The notes under the pieces are model-generated. The model saw only the letters and a list, made by a program, of their open reading frames with translations, searched no databases and was not told the DNA's origin. A stretch of 7,267 nucleotides of DNA, taken from assembly GCA_001804025.1 (NCBI GenBank), contig MHFC01000009.1:5235-12501 (forward strand). The letters are read 5' to 3'. Made by a program: the position numbers and the translations under genes. The stretch comes from Omnitrophica bacterium GWA2_52_8 (GTDB lineage: Bacteria > Omnitrophota > Omnitrophia > Omnitrophales > Aquincolibacteriaceae). Positions within the stretch are counted from its first letter, which is position 1, and each line of letters begins with the position of its first letter. Of this stretch, positions 1 through 7,200 are shown piece by piece.

Positions 1-80
1 TCACGCCGTCAGCCACAACATTTTTTTAAATAAGCCTATTGTATAGAGTTACAAAGCTTATTTTATTTAATAACAGAACC
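1..80. other. AT-rich intergenic end with an 8-bp inverted repeat
   Basis: This is AT-rich sequence with no coding frame I can support; a frame open from base 1 stops at 31-33. It holds an 8-bp perfect inverted repeat, AAATAAGC at 28-35 and GCTTATTT at 56-63, around a 20-base loop, with a run of seven T at 21-27. On the plus strand the second arm runs into a T-rich stretch (TTTTATTT), so it could be a weak terminator for a gene to the left of the window. The stem is AT-rich, and I would not rely on that reading. Confidence 0.25.
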
Positions 81-165
81 TTTGCAAAATGGCCAGCCGG
101 CGGCGTGCTTCCCAAAGGGGACAGGCAATATCTCACTGCCCTATGAGCGCCGGCCATTTTGCAAA
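81..165. repeat. 85-bp element bounded by perfect 14-bp inverted repeats
   Basis: The arm TTTGCAAAATGGCC at 81-94 is the exact reverse complement of 152-165. Inward from the arms the pairing can continue with a bulge, because GGCG follows on both sides. The interior carries a GGGGACAGGCA stretch at 117-127, a small GGCA/TGCC hairpin (124-127 with 137-140) and CCCAAAGGG at 111-119. The size and the terminal inverted repeats suit a small non-autonomous mobile or REP-like palindromic element inserted downstream of a tRNA. There is no transposase in the window and no clear target-site duplication. The long hairpin could also act as a processing or stop structure for the tRNA transcript, but no T-tract follows it on the minus strand. 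Confidence 0.45.
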
Positions 166-219
166 AGCTCAGTAATAATACATCGGCAATCTGCACCCCG
201 AAATCTGCTATCTAATAAA

Positions 220-293
220 TGGGCGGTGAAGGATTTGAACCTCCGACCCTCTGCGTGTAAAGCAGATGCTCTAACCAACTGAGCTAACCGCCC
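220..293 (-). tRNA. tRNA-Val (anticodon UAC)
   Basis: Read on the minus strand, this gives a complete cloverleaf. The acceptor stem GGGCGGT pairs with ACCGCCC over all seven positions. The D-arm starts GCTC with an AGTTGGTTA loop. The anticodon stem TCTGC/GCAGA closes a seven-base loop TTTACAC, whose central TAC reads valine codons. The T-arm has loop TTCAAAT with stem GGAGG/CCTTC, including one G-U pair. Base 220 supplies the discriminator A usual for tRNA-Val. The 3' CCA is not encoded (the next bases are TTA), so it would have to be added enzymatically. It follows the LOG-family gene in the same direction after 108 bases, and I see no convincing promoter of its own there. Confidence 0.97.
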
Positions 294-401
294 GTAAAAC
301 CAACCGCCGCCGAATTTTCCGGGCAGTCCGTCAAACCTTGCATTTGAAACCACTTCTGATCCGGAGCCTTTACGCAGACGGCAACTGACCCCGTAAATAA
401 T

Positions 402-1457
402 TTAATCTTTATTCAGTGCTTTAATCAGTTGATGCAATTTGGCCGAATGATGCCTGTCATAATACAGCGCAATTCTTAAAAGATCATGCGTATGAGGCTC
501 ATCATGTTCTTCCTCAAAGGGCTGCATATACTGCTCGATTTTCCCCTTCGCCAGCAAATCTTTAAATTTTTTATTTAACAGCGCCAGCCTTGTTTTGGCG
601 ATGGGCCGCTTGACGCGCAGCAAAAGGCGGTCTGCCACGTACCGCGCAGAATGATAATTTTCATAATAGCTAGCCACCACCGCCGCGGCCTCTTTCACAT
701 CATGACAGTGATCGATTAATCCCAAGTCTTCGAGACCGATCATACCGGTCTTTCCCAAATGTGTTTTTTGATACTGAATCCAGTCACTCCAGTAACGGCT
801 GCCGGGCGCATCGACAAAAACAATCGGCCGCGGGTTTGTTTTACCGGTTTGGACAAGTGTGAGAGTTTCATAACCTTCGTCGTGCGTTCCGAACCCCCCC
901 GGAAACAGCACCGTGGCGTCGGATTCCTTGATAAAAATAAGCTTGCGAGTGAAAAAGTATTTAAACGTCACAAGCTTGTGATCGTGAAGAATGATCGAAT
1001 TCGCCTCTTGTTCAAAAGGCAGGCGTATGTTCACACCGAAACTGTTTTCGCGGCCGGCACCCTCATTGCCTGCGCTCATAATTCCGGAGGCCGCACCCGT
1101 AATCACCATCCAGCCTTTCTTGACGATCTCGGAACTGAAGGACCGGGCCAGTTTATAATTGGGGTCCGATTTTGGGGTCCTGGCAGATCCGAATATGGCG
1201 ACTTTGCGGATATGCCGGTAAGGGTGAAACACAGAAAGCGCATAGCGCATTTCTTTCAAGGAGGAGTTTAAAAGTTTGATATCCCCGCGGTCGAGTTCAT
1301 CCTCGCGGATTTTAAGCGCGGAAACTATGATTTCCTCGATCAGCGGCGCATGCGGTGACCCGCCCGCTTTTTCGACCAGGTCATGAATGATGGCGTCCAG
1401 TTCCGGCTGACGCGTCGAATATTTCCGGATCTTTCGTACGGGACGGCGCGGGTTCAT
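402..1457 (-). CDS. LOG-family / TIGR00730-type Rossmann nucleotide-binding protein
   Basis: A 351-residue cytoplasmic protein of the LOG ('lysine decarboxylase-like') superfamily. Known members hydrolyse nucleoside 5'-monophosphates to a free base and ribose 5-phosphate (cytokinin-activating LOG, PpnN). Seen in the sequence: AIFGSAR near residues 87-93, [15 protein letters not shown] near 120-134, RK at 171-172, and the signature PGGFGTHDE at 186-194, which contains the catalytic glutamate. The usual TGGGPGIM is here TGAASGIM. At 351 residues it is longer than minimal LOG proteins (about 180-220) and shorter than PpnN (about 450), with roughly 80 residues added at each end. I chose the ATG at 1457 because it overlaps the stop of the dnaJ-like gene as ATGA, with an AGGCGG ribosome-binding sequence just upstream. 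An in-frame ATG at 1517 would give 371 residues but lies deep inside dnaJ. The fold assignment is secure; the substrate is unknown. Confidence 0.9.
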   Translation of the reverse strand: MNPRRPVRKIRKYSTRQPELDAIIHDLVEKAGGSPHAPLIEEIIVSALKIREDELDRGDIKLLNSSLKEMRYALSVFHPYRHIRKVAIFGSARTPKSDPNYKLARSFSSEIVKKGWMVITGAASGIMSAGNEGAGRENSFGVNIRLPFEQEANSIILHDHKLVTFKYFFTRKLIFIKESDATVLFPGGFGTHDEGYETLTLVQTGKTNPRPIVFVDAPGSRYWSDWIQYQKTHLGKTGMIGLEDLGLIDHCHDVKEAAAVVASYYENYHSARYVADRLLLRVKRPIAKTRLALLNKKFKDLLAKGKIEQYMQPFEEEHDEPHTHDLLRIALYYDRHHSAKLHQLIKALNKD

Positions 1458-2128
1458 GATGCCGCCTGTATCTTGATCTGGAGGATCAAATCGCCTTCGT
1501 GCCGGCATGACGGACAAAGCTTTCCCTGCCGGATGAGTCGCAATTTCTGCCCTTCGCGGGTTTGCGGCGGAACCTGCACCGAAATCTTTTTCCCTTCGGG
1601 TGTATGAAACATCACTTTTCCGCCCTTTTCGGCTTTATCTCTACTGATTTTAAGGTTGACGATGACGTCCGCATCAACTTCGGGGCCGCCGGTCGGATAA
1701 GATGAAGACTGATAATAGTGAACTTCGGGGCCGTAACCCGAACCTCCGCCGCGTTCCTGACTTCCGAAAAGTTCATCGAAAACATCTCCGAATGCGGAGT
1801 ATTTCCCGGAAGGCCGGTTCCCATGAAGGCCAAATTGCCGCAGCAGGTCTTCTACGTTAAAACCCTGCGCCCCCGCATAATTTCCTGCCCCGGCTCCGCC
1901 TCCCAAGCGCCGCAATTGATCATACTGAGCTTTCCGCTTCGGATCGCTCAAGACATAATACGCTTCGGATATTTCTTTGAATTTAGCTTCAGCCGCTGCA
2001 TCCCCCGGATTTTTATCCGGGTGATACTTAACGGCCAGCTTGCGGTAGGCTTTTTTGAGGGCCTCGGGGGTAACATTTTCCGAGACACCCAAGGCGCGAT
2101 AATAGTCTTTGCGATTTGTTGAATTCAT
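1454..2128 (-). CDS. short DnaJ/CbpA-like J-domain co-chaperone
   Basis: A 224-residue Hsp40-type protein, expected to stimulate the ATPase of DnaK. Residues 7-72 form a J-domain with the diagnostic HPD at 36-38 (YHPDKNPGD). Residues 75-132 are glycine- and phenylalanine-rich (the G/F linker, with [10 protein letters not shown]). Residues 150-220 match a single C-terminal substrate-binding beta-domain ending GDLILQIKI. DnaJ and CbpA are about 300-380 residues, so the second beta-domain, the dimerisation tail and the DnaJ zinc fingers are missing. The only two cysteines form CPSC at 205-208, where the family usually has a glycine-rich loop. ATG at 2128 is supported by AGGA at 2138-2141, nine bases upstream. 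The stop overlaps the LOG-family start, so the two are translationally coupled. The upstream gap of over 400 bases contains the structured RNA, and any nearby promoter is weak. Confidence 0.92.
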   Translation of the reverse strand: MNSTNRKDYYRALGVSENVTPEALKKAYRKLAVKYHPDKNPGDAAAEAKFKEISEAYYVLSDPKRKAQYDQLRRLGGGAGAGNYAGAQGFNVEDLLRQFGLHGNRPSGKYSAFGDVFDELFGSQERGGGSGYGPEVHYYQSSSYPTGGPEVDADVIVNLKISRDKAEKGGKVMFHTPEGKKISVQVPPQTREGQKLRLIRQGKLCPSCRHEGDLILQIKIQAAS

Positions 2129-2137
2129 GAACCCGCA

Positions 2138-2141
2138 TCCT
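2138..2141 (-). promoter_or_regulatory. ribosome-binding site of the dnaJ-like gene
   Basis: AGGA within GGCAGGATG on the minus strand, nine bases before the ATG at 2128. It supports that start codon. Confidence 0.5.
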
Positions 2142-2261
2142 GCCGCCTAAAAAAATAACCCCGTAAGATTTTTTTCAACTTTACCGGCTTCCGCAAAAAT
2201 TTTGGGAGTCTTCCGAGGTCACCTTGTTTATTCTTACTGGCTCAAACGCCACCCTCCGGTC

Positions 2262-2295
2262 AAAAAAAAATGTGGAGATGGAGGACACTTAGTCC
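2262..2295 (-). terminator. possible 3' end of the structured RNA (T9 run)
   Basis: Nine consecutive T on the minus strand (A at 2262-2270) follow the closing helix of the structured RNA. A short GGAC/GTCC hairpin (2292-2295 with 2283-2286) lies 12 bases before the run. The more direct terminator stem would be GGAGGGTG at 2500-2507 pairing long-range with 2274-2280, which ends three bases from the T-run. Termination here would leave dnaJ, 134 bases further on, dependent on read-through or another promoter. Confidence 0.4.
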
Positions 2296-2298
2296 GGC

Positions 2299-2329
2299 TT
2301 TCTCATCGATTAGGCGAATCAATGAGAAA
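2299..2329 (-). other. 13-bp perfect hairpin inside the structured RNA
   Basis: The arms at 2317-2329 and 2299-2311 enclose the five-base loop CGCCT (2312-2316). On the plus strand there is one mismatch (C2307 opposite A2321). On the minus strand the same position is a G-U pair, making the stem fully paired. The 3' arm contains CGATGAGAAA, which recurs exactly at 2451-2460. Confidence 0.6.
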
Positions 2330-2534
2330 ATCGCTTTGGACGCAGAAGGCTCCATCCAAAGTTTTGCGCCCCCGTTTTAACAGGGCGCCAAAAAGACTAC
2401 CCCGGGCACAAATGGCCTTTTCCGTTTGTACTCCGTTCTCCTCGAGCGCATTTCTCATCGGCGCGCGTCAAATGCGGGTTAGAACCTGCAAAACGCAAGC
2501 ACCCTCCTCCAAAACATTCGCACCTTTGGTTGCG

Positions 2535-2543
2535 ATTATACCA
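2535..2543 (-). promoter_or_regulatory. extended -10 promoter (TGGTATAAT)
   Basis: On the minus strand 2540-2535 reads TATAAT, a perfect sigma-70 -10 hexamer, and it is preceded by TGG, the extended -10 TGn motif. A 17-base spacer puts TTCCGA at the -35 position, a poor match, as is common for extended -10 promoters. Transcription would begin near 2527-2531 and enter the structured RNA directly. It lies 66 bases past the stop of the Clp remnant, outside coding sequence. Confidence 0.55.
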
Positions 2544-2608
2544 AGAAACCTCTGCTTTCGGAAGAAAAGCCTATCGCGGCGCTTTCGCCTTGGGGTAAAC
2601 CATCATCA

Positions 2609-2638
2609 AGATAAAGTCGACGACGAAGGTCGTAGACT
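2609..2638 (-). terminator. possible intrinsic terminator at the Clp remnant end
   Basis: On the minus strand a 10-bp stem (2629-2638 with 2615-2624, one C-U mismatch) encloses the tetraloop CTTC and is followed by TTATCTT. The hairpin overlaps the last codons and so encodes the odd tail RPSSSTLS. It would separate the Clp transcript from the promoter at 2535-2543. The T-tract is short, so this is tentative. Confidence 0.35.
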
Positions 2639-3257
2639 GACGGCATCCCGCTGTTTTTCAGTCCTGCAATAAACCTTGGCCTCTGTCGGGTTGCTGAGGA
2701 GATATTTGGTAAGAGGTTTCAAAAGAAATGCCTCAATGGTTCGATTAAGGAAGCGAGCTCCGGATTCCGGGTTAAATCCATGTTCTACAAGGTAACGATA
2801 AACATCCTCCGCGATTTCAATTTGCTTACCTTTTTTGACAAATCGCTCCAGAATTTTTGATATTTTTGATTTAGCTATCGCTTTAACCGTATCCCGTGAC
2901 AAGAAATTGAAATACAGAACATCGTCCAAACGGTTAATGAGTTCCGGCGGGAAGAATTTTTTTACCTCGGGTTCCATTTTTGATCGGACATAGGCCTGGA
3001 CTTTTTCGGGCGGCAGTTTTGAAATTTCATCCTTATCGAGATTCCTTGCCCCAAGGTTGGAGGTCATGATAATCGTTGTGAAGCTGAAAGAAACGGTCAT
3101 CCCTTTGGCATTGGTTAAACGGCCGTCATCAAATATCTGTAGAAAAAGCTTAAAAACATCCGCATGCGCCTTTTCAACTTCATCGAATAAAATTACAGTA
3201 TAAGGGTTGGCCCTGACAGCATTCGTTAAAACCCCGCCTTCGGCTGACCCTTGATAG

Positions 3258-3266
3258 CCCGGGGGG
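3258..3266 (-). other. frameshift site 2 in the Clp remnant
   Basis: The conserved PPGY loop of D2 is split at CCCCCCGGG (minus strand). One frame reads LIGSPPG and then leaves the family; the next frame picks up at PPGYQGSAEGG. Removing one base from the homopolymer joins them. A C6/G3 run is prone to both slippage and sequencing error. Confidence 0.8.
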
Positions 3267-3557
3267 TGATCCAATGAGTTTTGCGACATTGTGTTTTTCC
3301 ATAAATTCTGACATATCAAATCTGAGCAGTTCTTTTTCGCTGCCAAATAACGCTCCCACCAGCGACTTCGCCAACTCCGTTTTTCCCGTTCCCGTCGGTC
3401 CTGCAAGAAGAAAAACGCCATCCGGCCTTTCGGGCTTCAAATCCATTTCGTATTTTGTAAGCTGAAGAACATCCGTAATTCTCCGAATAGCTTCCTTTTG
3501 GCCTAATACGCGTTGCGTCAATTTTTCTTCAAGATTGATAAAGAGGTCCTCTTTTGA

Positions 3558-3580
3558 AAAGAGAATTTGGTTCATGTGGA
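3558..3580 (-). other. frameshift site 1 in the Clp remnant
   Basis: The end of D1 (EITDIPHE) and the linker into D2 (NQILFSKEDLF) are in different frames that differ by one inserted base. The exact base cannot be placed because this linker is poorly conserved in the family. An ATG at 3575 opens the second frame but has no ribosome-binding site, so independent expression of a D2 protein is not supported. Confidence 0.7.
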
Positions 3581-4220
3581 ATATCCGTAATCTCAGAAAC
3601 AATCGCCGCAACCGTTTTTCTGGCAACTATTTTATCTTGTTCTTTTGAAAGAGAAATTCGGCTGGCCGCCCGGTCCAATAATGACATCGCTTTCCCCGGG
3701 AGATAGCGATCCTTGATGTAACGATCCGACATTTCGATTGCAGCATCCGCCGCATCCTCCGTGATCTTTACCTTGTGATGACATTCGTAGTTTTTAAGAG
3801 TGCCAAGAACAATTTGCCTTATCACATCCATGCTGGGTTCATCGACTCTTATCACCTGAAACCCGCGGGCCAAAGAGGGGTCTTTTTCTATATATTTCTG
3901 ATAGTCACATACCGTGGATGTTCCAATGCACCGCAAATCACCTTTAAGTAAATAAGGTTTTAGCAGGTTGGCGGCATCGGATACTCCTGTATCGCCAGCA
4001 CCTACAAGGCGATGAATGTCCGAAAAGAAAAGGATAAGGTTTCCATCCTGCCGGCATTCCTTAATAATGGCCTGAATTTTTTCTTCAAATTGGCCGCGAA
4101 GACTTGTTCCAGATATCAAGTGACCAGAGTTATCAGTCAGGCAAAGATTGAACGCGGCATGGGCTCGATCATGGTCCGAGCAGCCTAAGAACAAAGTTGC
4201 TCTGAAACAAAAAAAGTCTC

Positions 4221-7200
4221 TTACGCCGATGCGGAGAAGATTTGTGCGGTTCGGAAATCGATGAGGTTGCCGATGTTAAAGGAAAAGGCCCCGCCCGCGG
4301 AATCCAGAAACCCGGAAGCTTTACCCTGAGCCAGCAGACGCTCCCTGATTTCACGGTCAAGGGCCGTAGCTTCCAAAACTTCGCCTAGGACGGCTGCGCT
4401 TAGGCCCTTCGAGATGCGGTACCGCCCATCATGCCTGTCCGGGGAAAATTCGAAAACCACACCCAAAGCAGAAATCGAAGCATCTTCTTCTTCATATTTT
4501 AGAAGCTGAAGGTCCGACAGCAAAAGCCCGACATGGTCTGACGAAATGCCATATTCTTTTGACCGCTTCCGAATTACATCTTTAAGCGATTGGTATGGAA
4601 TTCGATCTTGATACGTTACCCTCACGTACCGCCGTTCCGATCTCATGAGTCGTCCTATATCAAACGGCGATTTTCGCTTCACATCTTCAAACCCAATCAC
4701 AATGCTTCCCCGCGGCAAACGATCAAGACGCGCTCTAATGCCTTCCACATCACGTTCATCCAAAGTTTTGAGATCAACAACAAGCATAAGCGGTTGAGAT
4801 TTTCTGTCTTGGGAACGCCGCTGACGATTCCATATGGCGCCGTCATTAGCCGGATTCATCAAGGCCCTTGATTGCTCAAGAATTTTGGCCGTATCGATTC
4901 CGCCAAATAAGCTTTCCCCGATCACTGACCACAGAAAGTTCCGGTAAGCGCTATGGTCGCCGACCGGGTGATGTATGCCCAAACTTCCGATCGCCCCAAC
5001 TAATGTATAGGGATCTCCATAAGCCGGAAACCTTTCTGCAATTAAAACCATGTCATGAGTTAAGGTAATGGGAAGGTCGATTCCCCGGATTCTTATACCC
5101 AGATTATCGACAGCCTTTTCCATGAATGCAGAATCCTCAGAATCTTTCGGGGCATACCGCGCCTCAGAGCGGAACCCTGATTGAAAAGTTAACTCTCTCC
5201 CAGGAGCAATCACAGTAAGAATCTCGGTTAAGGCGTTGCGCCTCAAATCCGGCGTGCCGCCATGGGCTGTGACCATAACCACATCTCCCTTTTCGGTCAA
5301 GAGACCAAGAAGCTCGACGGCGCGGCGAGCATCAGCAGTTTTCTCTGGCAGAGCCCCCTTTGTAATGGAAACCGAAAGAGAGTCGTATCGAGGCGAAGAT
5401 ATTCTACTAACGATTTCGTTCACGGGGCTCACATGCAGTCCGCTCTCAAGACCCACGGCGCCGGTCACGGATGTAAGTTCTTTTTCATCTTCATAGGCCC
5501 ACTGAGCGGTACCCTTTCTTCCTCCTCGGATTTCAACTCCATTAGATTCAGCGGAGGGACTGACCGGACTCGGAGGAGTTGAGACAATTTGGAGAAAACT
5601 GTGGACCGTGAAATCTACAGGAAGGTTGTACCCTCGCCTCTGAAAGATTTGCCGTACCGAATCTCGAATGCGCAATGGCTTTTCAGGATGAATTCCGCCG
5701 GGGACCGAAAGGATTCGGATGACTTCGATGAATTTATCGGCCAAAACCCTCTCGTAAACGGAATCAGCGGCCTCGGGTGAAAATCCCAAAGCCGCTAAGA
5801 ATTCGGGCCGGCTTTTAGGCGGATCGAGGAGAAGAAAACCTTCCGGCGCCGACGTTCGGTTCTCAAGGGTGCCGCGGAGATGCCTCTGCTCCCCTACTTG
5901 ATGTTCGATGGTCCTCTCGCTCAACCATTCATAAGGAGGAGCATGACTCGCGACCCATTCGCTTTCTTCGGTCGTGTGAGGCGAAGATACAAAATCGATT
6001 CTTCCTTTCTCAAGCGGAAGAATGGCAAAGATGGCCAGATGATCCGAGGCCTCCAGCCGGCTTCGATCCAGTGGATAGACCCCCTGTTTTCTCAGGCGAA
6101 TCGATTCGAGTTCTTTATCGCCAGCGTCAGATTTTTCTGTAATCTGTTCAGAATCTGCGGGCTTTGCGAGGGCTGCTTGAATCTCTGCGGATTTCTCACG
6201 AAAACGCGAAACGAGATAAAGCCGAATTGCTTTAAGTATATTTTGAGGCCGCTTTCCGATTCTGAATGTCTCAACCAAGTCCTCATAAAAAGATCCCTCA
6301 ATGCGCCCAGCTTTAGCCAATGCTGTTAGAATTTCCGAAACGATTTCACTGTCATACTTTGAAACCCCATAAAACTGAGAGTAAAGTTTTTGAAGAAAGG
6401 CCAAGACTTTCTCGTTAAAAACTCCGGCTTGGCCTAAATGGAAAATATCGGGGTAGCCGAAAGATTTTTCAGGGACCCCAAGCTTGGCCTCCCAATCTTC
6501 GACAACTCGATTAACAATCTCTTCTCGTACGGGGAACGGCAAGTCCGGCAAGGCCCGCAAAATATCGATGTTCCAGAACCCGTAAGATGCTCGATAATCG
6601 TCGAATTCCTTAAGAAGCGCGTGACTCGTCTCAATCTTCCCAGGATGATCTTCAAAAAAGGCCGCTAAATTTCCAGCCTTTTCCTCCGTTCGGTAGCCAT
6701 CGCCCTCATCATAAAGGCTGCCGGCATAAGAAGCGAGATGAAGAAGGCGGGATAACTCGCCCGGCAAAACAATTCCTAACTTGAGCTTGGTGATCGCGAG
6801 GGCCATCGGGGTTTTTTTTGGTTTATTGTCATCATCAGGCGTAACGTGAGGAAAATTCTGCCACAAATCCGCGATGATACGATTGACTTTTTCATTATCC
6901 TTCGCAATGTCGCCAAGGGCATGGACTGCGCTTGCAAGCAGCTCATCTTCGTCGGATTTCAGGAGCGGAAGGAGGACATCGATGGCCTCTTGGGTACGAA
7001 GGCCGAGTCTTCTTAAGGTTGCCGCGATTCTAATCCTAAAAAGTGGCGAGACATGATAGCGGACCTTCCAATGGTAAGCAGGGTCTGCCCTCTTCTCTCT
7101 CGCATCTCCAAGAAGTCTCAGAAGTAGACGGTATAATTTTTCATTATAAACCTTTCCGGCATAAAAGGCGGAAAGGAGATTTGGATCCAGCGTCCATTCA

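Larger units (their letters stand above)
2262..2530 (-). ncRNA. candidate structured non-coding RNA (family not recognised)
   Basis: About 269 bases lie between an extended -10 box and a run of nine T, with no plausible gene. Local hairpins follow one another: 2495-2499/2485-2489 inside an outer 2501-2504/2476-2479; 2470-2476/2447-2453 (7 bp, perfect); 2425-2431/2406-2412; 2383-2388/2366-2371; 2355-2361/2334-2340; and 2317-2329/2299-2311 (13 bp). The ends can also pair: TGGAGGA at 2505-2511 with 2279-2285, or GGAGGGTG at 2500-2507 with 2274-2280, just before the T-run. Four helices contain pairs that are G-U on the minus strand but A-C mismatches on the plus strand, which fixes the strand. 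The closing helix and size recall 6S RNA, but a hairpin chain is not its rod shape. I do not find the RNase P, tmRNA or SRP signature sequences. It may instead be a regulated leader of dnaJ. Confidence 0.5.
2606..4200 (-). pseudogene. decayed Clp/Hsp100 two-domain AAA+ chaperone
   Basis: Three frames read in order give one ClpA/ClpC-like protein of about 520 residues (family 750-860). Frame 1 (4194 to about 3575) is D1 from the RGQFEEK region on. The N-domain and D1 Walker A are missing, Walker B is FFSDIH where IDEIH is usual, and the arginine-finger pair is RG instead of RR. Frame 2 (about 3575-3262) starts D2, with Walker A GPTGTGKT at 3378-3401. Frame 3 (to the stop at 2606-2608) continues with ILFDEVEKAH, sensor-1 TSNLG, FPPELINRLD with the arginine finger near 2930, and GAR of sensor 2 near 2753-2761. 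D2 motifs are all intact. Each junction needs removal of one base. There is no ClpB-type coiled-coil M-domain and no evident IGF/IGL ClpP-binding loop. Such proteins unfold or disaggregate proteins; this copy is probably inactive unless the frameshifts are sequencing errors. Confidence 0.85.

Noticed and set aside
141..353. Minus-strand 70-codon frame over the tRNA
   Set aside because: It reads through tRNA-Val; the tRNA explains the sequence.
220..401. tRNA as an integration site with a duplicated 3' end
   Set aside because: No second copy of the tRNA 3' segment and no integrase are present in the window.
759..1271. Plus-strand frame of 170 codons opposite the LOG-family gene
   Set aside because: It is antisense to clear family motifs and its translation resembles no protein family.
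2150..2178. TTGAAA...TATTTT as a promoter for dnaJ
   Set aside because: The spacer is only 15 bases and the -10 match is poor in a very AT-rich stretch. Too weak to annotate.
2271..2300. Plus-strand GGAGGACACTTAGTCCGGCTT as the RNase P RNA core GAGGAAAGTCCGGGCT
   Set aside because: The match is partial, and I find no partner P4 strand or other conserved RNase P blocks. It lies on the opposite strand to the promoter and T-run.
2479..2517. Minus-strand micro-ORF MFWRRVLAFCRF inside the structured RNA
   Set aside because: It has no ribosome-binding site, and it overlaps the closing helix and the first hairpin. A 12-codon frame is expected by chance.
2202..2672. Plus-strand frame of 156 codons across the dnaJ-clp gap
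   Set aside because: The composition is rich in Arg, Ser, Lys and Pro with no domain. It runs through the structured RNA and into the Clp 3' end, and there is no ribosome-binding site.
4169..4360. Minus-strand 63-codon frame at the large gene 3' end, considered as the missing Clp N-terminal part
   Set aside because: It has no Walker A or other Clp motif and overlaps the intact large gene in another frame.
5880..6329. Plus-strand frame of 149 codons opposite the large gene
   Set aside because: It is a shadow of the intact minus-strand frame with no start signal or domain.
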